Assembly (NCBI GenBank): GCA_023458375.1
Contig: JAEWZT010000006.1
Span: 243,293-307,292, forward strand
DNA: 64,000 nt
Direction of reading: 5' to 3'
Source: Bacillota bacterium
GTDB lineage: Bacteria > Bacillota > Clostridia > Christensenellales > CAG-314
Part shown: positions 55,219 to 64,000 of the stretch, piece after piece
Layout of the letters: each line of letters begins with the position of its first letter
Position numbering within the stretch: the first letter of the stretch is position 1
The notes under the pieces: model-generated
Told to the model about the DNA's origin: nothing
The model's database searches: none
Seen by the model: the letters and a program-made list of their open reading frames with translations, nothing else
Made by a program: the position numbers and the translations under genes

Positions 55219-56364
55219 TTATTTATTTTTTAAAGAAAAAGCGGGCGGAGCGGTTTTAGTTATGCCGAAATTGTAGCTTGAAAGGAACATTACGATTGCG
55301 TCCGCGGCTCCTAAAATCAAAACGGAGGAAAAAGAGCGGAATATTAAATAGACAAGAGGGGCAAGCATTTTAGCCGCCGATATAAAAACCTCACGCCGCG
55401 CTTGGTTGTAGTGAACCATATTTTCTTCTTTTATTGTTTTTACATAAGTGGTAAACTTGGGCACGAAGTTGAGTGGGATAGCGACAGCCGCGCACATGCA
55501 GAAAAAATACACCGCGGTTGAGTTTTTTAAAAATGCTGCAAGGATAAGGAATATAAAAAACAGCGAGCAGGAAAGCGCCATCGCAAGGTTATACAAGCCC
55601 TTTTTATAAAAAAGTTCCCCGATTTTTGAGCATAAAAGGCGGGCTGTTTCCGCCGCCGCAAAAATTAGCAGCGACACCCTTACGCTGTTTTGAGAAAAAA
55701 TAAGGTAAAGCGGTATCATTTCCAAAACTACGCCGTTTAGCAGCCCCACGGAGGAGTGGAATATATCGCGCTTAATGTTCTTGTAGGGCTTATGTATTGT
55801 TTGCTCAATGGTTTTGGCGTTTAGCATAGGTATTTGACCGTCAAGAATAAGGGGGGCGATTGATACCAAATGAAGAAGGAATATAATGAGCACTGTCCAA
55901 ACAGAAAAGCTCAAAGAGGGCAAAACCCCGTATTTTATTAAGCCGAGCAGCAAAACCCCCAGCGTAAAGGGCGTTTGTATTACTGCCGCTAAGCTGTTTT
56001 GAACTCTTACGGCAAATATCACGTTGAGCGCCACTATATAAAAAACTTCCGCCGCGGCATAGGCAAACGCCAAAAACAAAACGGACGCCCAGCCAAAATG
56101 CAAAAACAGCAGCAGCGAGTTGCATAAAAATAAAAGCGCCGTATGCATAACTATGGAAAACAGGGGATTTTTAGTTAAAATATTTTTTGCCGCCAAAACC
56201 ACCAGCGCTTGAAAGAAATATTTCGCCAACAAAAATACAATGGCAAAATATATATTCTCCGTTTGTGAATACAGATATACCGGCGCCGCTAGATTTATAA
56301 TTACCGTTGCCCAGCCGTAAAAAAACCTATGCAGGGACAGCGAGTTTTTCTTAATAAATGCCAC
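55219..56364 (-). CDS. Polytopic membrane protein, MFS-like, function unknown
   Basis: 381 residues with about 11-12 hydrophobic helices and short basic loops. Helical pairs with a long central loop (about residues 180-205, MLNAKTIEQTIHKPYKNIKRD) suggest a 6+6 MFS-like layout. A late loop FTTYVKTIKEENMVHYNQARREVF is conserved-looking but I do not recognise a family. It lies just downstream of atpC in the same direction, about 180 bases away beyond a candidate terminator, so co-transcription with the ATP synthase is possible but not shown. No substrate can be proposed. Confidence 0.7.
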   Translation of the reverse strand: MAFIKKNSLSLHRFFYGWATVIINLAAPVYLYSQTENIYFAIVFLLAKYFFQALVVLAAKNILTKNPLFSIVMHTALLFLCNSLLLFLHFGWASVLFLAFAYAAAEVFYIVALNVIFAVRVQNSLAAVIQTPFTLGVLLLGLIKYGVLPSLSFSVWTVLIIFLLHLVSIAPLILDGQIPMLNAKTIEQTIHKPYKNIKRDIFHSSVGLLNGVVLEMIPLYLIFSQNSVRVSLLIFAAAETARLLCSKIGELFYKKGLYNLAMALSCSLFFIFLILAAFLKNSTAVYFFCMCAAVAIPLNFVPKFTTYVKTIKEENMVHYNQARREVFISAAKMLAPLVYLIFRSFSSVLILGAADAIVMFLSSYNFGITKTAPPAFSLKNK

Positions 56365-56464
56365 TTTTTTGCTCCAAACAACGCTTTTACATTTGTAAAT
56401 TAACAGTGCGCGGAATAAGGTCTATACTCCGCCCATAATTGCGCTTACCAAAAAGGGGTAAGCC

Positions 56465-56502
56465 CATAAATAAACCCGTTACCGCTTATTGGTGATAACG
56501 GG
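56465..56502 (-). terminator. Candidate terminator after atpC
   Basis: Minus-strand CCCGTTA...TAACGGG hairpin (arms 56502-56496 and 56481-56475) followed by TTTATTTATG. A competing repeat (GCCCGTTA at 56512-56505) may form an alternative structure. The T run is broken, so readthrough is plausible. Confidence 0.5.
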
Positions 56503-56545
56503 GCTAACGGGCTTTTTGCCGCTTAGAATAAAAGCTAAATCAAAG

Positions 56546-59218
<2,673 letters not shown>

Positions 59219-60973
59219 TTAGTCTTCTCTCCCGTTTTTGCCGTATGAATCGGCAAAACGAAGGGTAATCTCTTTCAGCTTTTCAAGCTCGTTCGCGTCC
59301 AAGTCGCCTTTTTTGATAATTGCCTCGGCTGTGTCGGGCGATGCAAGATTAACATAAGCGCAGTATTCGTTTAAAAAGTCTCTTACCTTTTTTATCTCTA
59401 TCTTGTCAATAAAGCCGTTTACCATGGCGTAAAGACACAATGTTTCCTTAACCTCGTCCATAGGTTTTTGCTCGGGCTGGCAAAGAGCCGCCACCATGCG
59501 CTCTCCGCGGGAAAGTATGCCCCCCGTTACCGAGTCTATGGAAGAACCGAACTGCGAAAAAACGGCAAGTTCGCGGTAGTGCGCTATGTCAAGGCGCAGC
59601 TGCGCGCTTAAACGGCGCATTATTTTTGACTGTGCGGAACCGCCTACGCGGCTAACGGAAAGCCCTACGTTTACGGCGGGGCGCTGCCCTGCGTTAAAAA
59701 GCTCTTTTTCAAGGTAAATCTGACCGTCCGTAATGCTTATTACGTTGGTTGGGATATATGCCGAAATGTCGCCCGCCTGCGTTTCAACTATGGGCAAAGC
59801 GGTAACGGAACCGCCCCCTTTGCTTTCCGAAAGCTTTGCGGCGCGCTCTAAAAGCTTACTGTGATTGTAGAAAATATCGCCGGGGAAAGCTTCTCTTCCC
59901 GCGGGGCGTTTTAAAAGCAGCGAAATTGTTCTGTAAGCGACGGCGTGGCGGCTTAAATCGTCGTAGACTATAAGCACGTCCTTGCCCTTATACATAAAGT
60001 ATTCCGAAATGGCAGCCCCCGCGTAAGGCGCCAGATACTGCAAAGGCGCGCTGTCGGCAGCCGTTGACATTACCACGCAGGTATAAGACATAGCGCCTTT
60101 TTCTTCAAGAGTGCGCACAAGCTTGCCCACTGCCGAAGCTCTTTGCCCTATCGCCACGTAAATGCAAATAACGTCTTTGCCCTTTTGATTTATTATGGCG
60201 TCTAAGGCGATGGAAGTTTTGCCCGTCTGCCTGTCGCCGATGATAAGTTCTCTTTGCCCCTTGCCTATGGGCACCATTGCGTCAATAGCCAAAACGCCCG
60301 TTTTAAGGGGTTGGGAAACTTGCGCCCTGTCTATAATGCGGGGCGCCTCAAATTCCAATCTCCGCGAAAAACGCGTCCGTATGGCGCTTTTGCCGTCAAG
60401 CGCTTCGCCCAAAGGGTTTATGACCCTGCCTAAAAGCTTTCGCCCTACGGGGATTTCCATAATTTTACCCGCCTTAAAGGCAAGGTCGCCGTAAACGACG
60501 CTTTCGGCGTCGCTTAAAATTATCGCTCCCACGCTGTCTTTTTCAAGGTTCATCGCAAGCGCGTAGCCTTTTTTGCCTATTTGCAGCAGTTCGCCGTAGC
60601 GGCAGTTTGAAAGCCCGTCTATGTAAGCTACGCCGTCGGCGGCGCTTACGACATAACCGCACACGTCTACGTTGACCGTTTCGCTTATATTTAGCCCCCG
60701 CTCCTTTAAAAGGGAGGGGATTTCCTTTGCGGGGACTTTATCTTTTTCTTCGTAAATAATGCTGTCGTAATTCTTTTTAATTTTATACAGCTCTGCCGAC
60801 AGCGACGCGTCAATGACGGTTTCCCCATCCATGACGATAATGCCGCCCACTATTTCGTCAAGCAAATACTTAAACCGCGCTTCCTCTTTAATGGCGGCGG
60901 TAATGCCGTTTTCAAGGCGTGATTTTTGCTCTTTCGTAAGCTCAATAGATGATTTTATTGTGATTATGCGCAT
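59219..60973 (-). CDS. atpA: ATP synthase alpha subunit with N-terminal delta-subunit C-terminal domain (delta-alpha fusion)
   Basis: F1 alpha subunit of 584 residues, about 80 longer than usual. Residues 1-70 match the C-terminal (stator-binding) half of the delta subunit: SSIELTKEQKSRLENGI corresponds to the AxxLSxxQ...L segment and VGGIIVMDGETVIDASL to the conserved xGGxxVxxGDxVIDGSV. From about residue 80 a normal alpha subunit begins (VDVCGYVVSAADGVAYIDGL), with Walker A GDRQTGKT starting at 246 rather than ~170, and SVSRVGGSAQ late. The single frame, the ATG with AAGGAAAG upstream, and only 68 bases to atpF rule out a wrong start. No separate atpH lies between atpF and atpA, where it normally sits; the delta N-terminal six-helix domain is not seen. 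Confidence 0.93.
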   Translation of the reverse strand: MRIITIKSSIELTKEQKSRLENGITAAIKEEARFKYLLDEIVGGIIVMDGETVIDASLSAELYKIKKNYDSIIYEEKDKVPAKEIPSLLKERGLNISETVNVDVCGYVVSAADGVAYIDGLSNCRYGELLQIGKKGYALAMNLEKDSVGAIILSDAESVVYGDLAFKAGKIMEIPVGRKLLGRVINPLGEALDGKSAIRTRFSRRLEFEAPRIIDRAQVSQPLKTGVLAIDAMVPIGKGQRELIIGDRQTGKTSIALDAIINQKGKDVICIYVAIGQRASAVGKLVRTLEEKGAMSYTCVVMSTAADSAPLQYLAPYAGAAISEYFMYKGKDVLIVYDDLSRHAVAYRTISLLLKRPAGREAFPGDIFYNHSKLLERAAKLSESKGGGSVTALPIVETQAGDISAYIPTNVISITDGQIYLEKELFNAGQRPAVNVGLSVSRVGGSAQSKIMRRLSAQLRLDIAHYRELAVFSQFGSSIDSVTGGILSRGERMVAALCQPEQKPMDEVKETLCLYAMVNGFIDKIEIKKVRDFLNEYCAYVNLASPDTAEAIIKKGDLDANELEKLKEITLRFADSYGKNGRED

Positions 60974-61041
60974 AATCTTTCCTTTTTGTTTTGAATTAAA
61001 CCAAACCTTGCCTTTAAAAGGCGTTAAAACGCGGCGCTAAT

Positions 61042-61587
61042 TTAGTAGGAATTTTCGTCCTGTTCGGCTACCTTTTCTAAAACGGAAGTAATAAGCGCGT
61101 CGTTGTCTTCCGCTTTAAACTCGCGCTTTATTAGCTGCGCGGCAATGCCCACAGCAAGTTCCGACACAGATTCCGCCATTTCTTCCTGCATCTGCTCTTT
61201 TTGCCGTTTCAAATCGTTGTAGCCCTTTTCCAAAATGTCGTTTGCGTCTTTTTTTGCCTTTTGGATAATATCTTCCGCTTCGGCGCCCGCCTGTTTTTTG
61301 GCGTCGCGAATCATTGACTGCGCTTCCGCTTCGGCAGCCTTAACCAATTCCAAGCGCTTCTTCTTCCATTCCTCCGCTTCGGCGGCGGCTTTGCGGCTTT
61401 CTTCCTTGTCGGCAAGATATTTTTCCGAACGCTTATTCATAAACTTTTTTATCGGCTTATAGAGCAAAAAAGTCAAGCCGACAAGCAAAATTAAAAGGTT
61501 TAATAAATGTAGCAAAAACTCTGTGAGGTCAAGCCCCAGCAAGGTATCTTCCGCCATCAGCAATATCATAGACATCTCCTTTGCCAA
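61042..61587 (-). CDS. atpF: ATP synthase b subunit
   Basis: Peripheral-stalk subunit of 181 residues. One N-terminal membrane helix (about residues 26-45, LLHLLNLLILLVGLTFLLY followed by KPIKKFM) leads into a long charged coiled coil (residues ~55-165) with the AEAEAQSMIRDAKKQA and AKKDANDILEKGY segments typical of b. The C-terminus ELAVGIAAQLIKREF is normal; no delta sequence is appended here, unlike the b-delta fusions of actinobacteria. It abuts atpE. Confidence 0.93.
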   Translation of the reverse strand: MAKEMSMILLMAEDTLLGLDLTEFLLHLLNLLILLVGLTFLLYKPIKKFMNKRSEKYLADKEESRKAAAEAEEWKKKRLELVKAAEAEAQSMIRDAKKQAGAEAEDIIQKAKKDANDILEKGYNDLKRQKEQMQEEMAESVSELAVGIAAQLIKREFKAEDNDALITSVLEKVAEQDENSY

Positions 61588-61851
61588 TTATAGAACTATT
61601 AACAGTATGGCTACCAGCAGGCTGTAAATAGCAAGCGTTTCTATAAATGCAAGCCCAACCATTAAGGTGCTGCGGATTTTATTATCCGCTTCGGGCTGTC
61701 TTGCTATGGAGTCTACGGATTTGCTTATGGCAATGCCCATCGCTATTGCGGCGCCAAGCCCCGTAACCGCCGCGGCTATCGCCGCCGCTATACCGTTAAG
61801 GCTAACCTCCGACGCCAAAAACATAAGTGCTGTCGCTAATGTGTGAATCAT
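61588..61851 (-). CDS. atpE: ATP synthase c subunit
   Basis: Membrane rotor subunit, 87 residues, two helices joined by the polar loop [12 protein letters not shown]. Helix 1 has the GLGAAIAMG small-residue packing motif. Helix 2 carries the ion-binding Glu in [16 protein letters not shown]. The Gln of helix 1 that marks Na+-binding c subunits is Met here (by alignment from the RQPEA loop), which argues for H+ rather than Na+, though Thr after the Glu is the Na+-type residue. Start ATG after GGAGG; 282 bases separate it from atpB. Confidence 0.93.
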   Translation of the reverse strand: MIHTLATALMFLASEVSLNGIAAAIAAAVTGLGAAIAMGIAISKSVDSIARQPEADNKIRSTLMVGLAFIETLAIYSLLVAILLIVL

Positions 61852-62133
61852 ATTATTTTTTTCCTCCGTTTGGAATTTATTTTTTATTTTTTTAAAACGC
61901 CCGAATATTGCCGCGCGTGAAAATTGTTTTTGCCGCCCCTTGTGTTTTTCCGCTTCCCTGTAAGACTAAGTTATGCGGCGAAATAGGGCGGGGCTGTTTA
62001 TATAAAAACAACAAAAAAATAGCACAGATTTTATAGAAAAAATCCATAGCTAGATTGCCGCCCCACCACCCTCCATACTTTTTACTATTTTCTTTTTGTT
62101 GGGATTTGCCGCCTTACAAGCGGCGCGGAAGGC

Positions 62134-62865
62134 TTACTCTACTGCCTCCCTTATAAAAGCCAAAGTCAGGGTAGTAAAAATAAACGACTGTATAAGAGCG
62201 TGGAACAGTGTGGTTACTACGGAGACTACCGCGGGGAGCGCAATGCTTGTCAGTAAGGACACATAAAGCAGTTCCATAATAATGTAACCGCTCATAATGG
62301 AGCCGAACAGTCTAAGCGAAAGTGAAAGCGGAACGGAAAGGTCTGTGACGATATTAACAGGGTTAAGATACCGTTTTATCCGCCCTATGCCTTTGTGCTT
62401 AAATCCGTTTATATTGATGGCGAAAAAGCCCAAAACGCCCATCGCAAGACAGGTATTTATATCTGCAAAAGCGGGTCTTACGCCCACCAGCTCTACAAGT
62501 GTGGAAAAGGCTATAAAAGACGAGGCAGCAAACACAAAGGGCCCTACATAGTTTGCAACCCCGTGCGTGCCCGAGGCTTGATTTTCAAAAAGGCTTACGG
62601 CGCTTTCAAGCAGGGCTTGGAAACGGCCGGGCACAATTTTAAATTTGGGAATGACAAAAAGCCGCAGTATTAAAGCGGCTATCAGTATAAAAGCGGTAAC
62701 GCCTATTGCCGTTAAAAAACTGGGGTTAACTTGCAGCCCGAAAAAATCTACGGGTTTTGGGTTAAGCGACTCGCGCACCGCGTCGCCTAAGGGCGAACTT
62801 GAAGCCGAATATAGACCGCTGCTGTTTTTAAATATTATTAACCCTTTGCCCGCCGCCGTTATCAT
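62134..62865 (-). CDS. atpB: ATP synthase a subunit
   Basis: Stator membrane subunit forming the proton half-channels, 243 residues. The essential Arg is in PLSLSLRLFGSIMSGYIIMELL; ININGFKHKGIGRIKRYLNP and the C-terminal HALIQSFIFTTLTLAFIREAVE are typical. Five or six membrane helices. It is the first gene of the operon with GGAGAAAT before the ATG and a promoter about 90 bases upstream. No atpI is seen upstream of it. Confidence 0.93.
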   Translation of the reverse strand: MITAAGKGLIIFKNSSGLYSASSSPLGDAVRESLNPKPVDFFGLQVNPSFLTAIGVTAFILIAALILRLFVIPKFKIVPGRFQALLESAVSLFENQASGTHGVANYVGPFVFAASSFIAFSTLVELVGVRPAFADINTCLAMGVLGFFAININGFKHKGIGRIKRYLNPVNIVTDLSVPLSLSLRLFGSIMSGYIIMELLYVSLLTSIALPAVVSVVTTLFHALIQSFIFTTLTLAFIREAVE

Positions 62866-62951
62866 TAAGATTTCTCCTTAATAATTTTATCGTTTAAGCG
62901 GGCGCCCGCAAGCGTTTTAAGCGCTTGTAAAAAACCCGCGTGACACTTGCG

Positions 62952-62980
62952 ATTGTAACACAGTAAAATTATTAAAGCAA
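62952..62980 (-). promoter_or_regulatory. ATP synthase operon promoter
   Basis: Minus-strand TTGCTT (62980-62975), 17-bp spacer, TACAAT (62957-62952). The leader contains a perfect 12-bp palindrome GCGGGCGCCCGC near 62900 and an AAGCG/CGCTT pairing around it. Confidence 0.65.
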
Positions 62981-63143
62981 GGGAAAAGCGGCAAGATGAT
63001 ACAATATAATAGAACTGTGTTTGCTTTATAATGAATAACCCGCAACGCTCAATTATTATTACTTTTTACCGTGATTTTTTAAAAAACGCCGCAATAATTT
63101 AAGCTGCTTTTGCCCGCTCTTTCTTCATTGCGTAGCACCTGCA

Positions 63144-63224
63144 ATTTTTTCTAACTTACTATTTGTTGCTAGTAATTTTACTTACTATTTTTGCCGTTAA
63201 AGTATTTTTTCTAACTTACTATTT
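63144..63224. repeat. Short direct repeats, ATTTTTTCTAACTTACTATTT
   Basis: A 21-bp block occurs exactly at 63144-63164 and 63204-63224, 60 bases apart, with a partial copy (TTTTACTTACTATTT) between them at about 63176-63190. Function unknown; it may be slippage or an element boundary. Confidence 0.7.
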
Positions 63225-63908
63225 TCTCGGTCAGCGCATTTTCTTAATTAAATCTGAAAGCACTATTGCCGACCCAATGCAATGGCAATCTAGTTATTTT
63301 CCAAATGGATTGCTGCAAAAAACGGATTATACAAAATGGCGATTACTCCCAAATATGCGGCATGTTACCCTCCCTTTGCATCCTGCTGGAAGAAATAATT
63401 ACCCAAGAAATGGGCATCGTCAAATTGTTGACAGCTTTTACAGAGAAATAATTACAATAATTCGCAGAGAGATAAAAAACAAACTATTAGGCAAATACCG
63501 TTTTTATACAATAACCGTATAAAACTTTCATGTGGCAAAGTTAAACTAACATTTAGATAAGGAAAGAAGAAAAAAAGAACACATTACAATTCCCATATAC
63601 ACGATAATCATTAGAAAACTTTGTCAAGGAAGGAACTGGTTATAAAGAGATACAAAGGGCATTACATATAATGTACAAACTCAACTTATCGCGTCTTATC
63701 GCCAATAGGGCATTGAAAAGCCGAATGAAAGCCTGCCGCGGAAGCTGGTTTATAGTGTCATATATGCATATTGGTTGATACTCACACTACTAAAAATGGC
63801 ACTACTTTTGGCACTAGAAATTGAAAATTTTTTATAAAAAACCTACTTAAAAATGAAAATGATAAATAAAAAAGTAAACGTCAAAAATTAACACTATCAA
63901 CAAATAAA
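63225..63908 (+). other. Gene-poor end of window with possible transposase remnant
   Basis: No intact gene. Around 63574-63680, two frames read together as KEHITIPIYTIIIRKL and then FVKEGTGYKEIQRALH, which resembles, with frameshifts, the N-terminal helix-turn-helix of IS30-type transposases (KHLT..DR..I...L..G.S..EIA). A frame from 63163 to 63522 (119 codons) has poor composition and no ribosome binding site. My confidence that this is transposase debris is low. Confidence 0.25.
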
Positions 63909-63942
63909 AAAATCACTACATCAAGTTTGTAGTGATTTTTTT
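63909..63942. terminator. Strong hairpin terminator near right edge
   Basis: AAAATCACTACA (63909-63920) and TGTAGTGATTTT (63928-63939) around a 7-nt loop, with T's after and A's before, so it can act in both directions. The gene it serves is unclear. Confidence 0.75.
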
Positions 63943-64000
63943 GTGGGGTTCAAATCCACCACTGGTGGTAATTGGCGGAGAATTAAGTGTTTGTTAAACT

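Noticed and set aside
59219..60973. Over-long atpA caused by a wrong start codon
   Set aside because: The extra residues are clearly delta-like, the ATG has a good ribosome binding site, and starting later would leave 240 bases unexplained between atpF and atpA.
61588..61851. Na+-coupled ATP synthase
   Set aside because: The c subunit lacks the helix-1 Gln typical of Na+ rings (Met instead); only the Thr after Glu is Na+-like. Not enough for a Na+ call.
63163..63522. 119-residue plus-strand frame upstream of atpB
   Set aside because: Begins inside the short direct repeats, has no ribosome binding site and no recognisable motif.
63552..63565. TTAGATAAGGAAA also found at 3838-3850 near the 46-bp repeat
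   Set aside because: A 13-bp A-rich match between two AT-rich regions is easily due to chance.

Overview
The window looks like the chromosome of a strictly anaerobic, fermentative, moderately low-GC Bacillota (Clostridia-like) bacterium. The reasons are a class III (glycyl radical) ribonucleotide reductase with its radical-SAM activase, an electron-bifurcating NfnAB pair, a citrate lyase operon, sigma-A-type promoters with strong Shine-Dalgarno sites, frequent TTG/GTG starts, a lysine riboswitch and lipoproteins of a kind seen in gut Clostridia. I see no intact mobile element, CRISPR array or rRNA; there is one tRNA (Arg-CCU). A finer taxonomic guess (uncultured gut Clostridia) is inference only.

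Layout. 1-1.4 kb: the end of a GGDEF protein and folD. 1.9-3.6 kb: a GPH-type sugar symporter (minus). 4.5-9.2 kb: an anaerobic dNTP module with two NrdR boxes, nrdD carrying a fused redoxin domain, a thioredoxin-reductase-like gene, a GNAT gene and a convergent nrdG. 9.3-9.96 and 25.4-27.1 kb: three related small lipoproteins; two share a duplicated promoter/leader, and one has its two modules in the opposite order. 10.3-13.8 kb: P5C dehydrogenase and a membrane-anchored metallophosphoesterase. 14.1-25.2 kb (minus): one long apparent operon citD-citE-citF-citX-citC-citG-aconitase-icd-nfnA-nfnB, from a TTGATA-17-TATAAT promoter to a strong terminator. 27.3-30.1 kb (minus): a lysine-riboswitch-controlled ABC importer. 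30.4-33.8 kb: a four-subunit FAD/Fe-S amino-acid (proline-type) dehydrogenase. 34-35.3 kb: a CyuA-type cysteine desulfidase-like protein. 35.4-45.6 kb: a 3145-residue surface protein and a small lipoprotein. 45.9-48.2 kb: RidA and MalQ. 48.7-52.7 kb: a ROK regulator and a four-domain CoADR-rhodanese-TusA-DsrE2 protein. 53.1-54.3 kb: ornithine aminotransferase. 54.9-55.0 kb: tRNA-Arg. 55.2-62.9 kb (minus): a membrane protein and an F-type ATP synthase operon. 63-64 kb: gene-poor DNA with repeats and possible transposase debris.

How it fits together. Ornithine (RocD) and probably proline (four-subunit dehydrogenase) both give P5C, which PruA oxidises to glutamate. The citrate lyase operon with aconitase, NADP-IDH and NfnAB could link 2-oxoglutarate and citrate in either direction; no citrate transporter is present, so the citrate may be made inside the cell. 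The most unusual single gene is atpA: its first ~70 residues match the C-terminal domain of the ATP synthase delta subunit, and no separate atpH exists in the operon.
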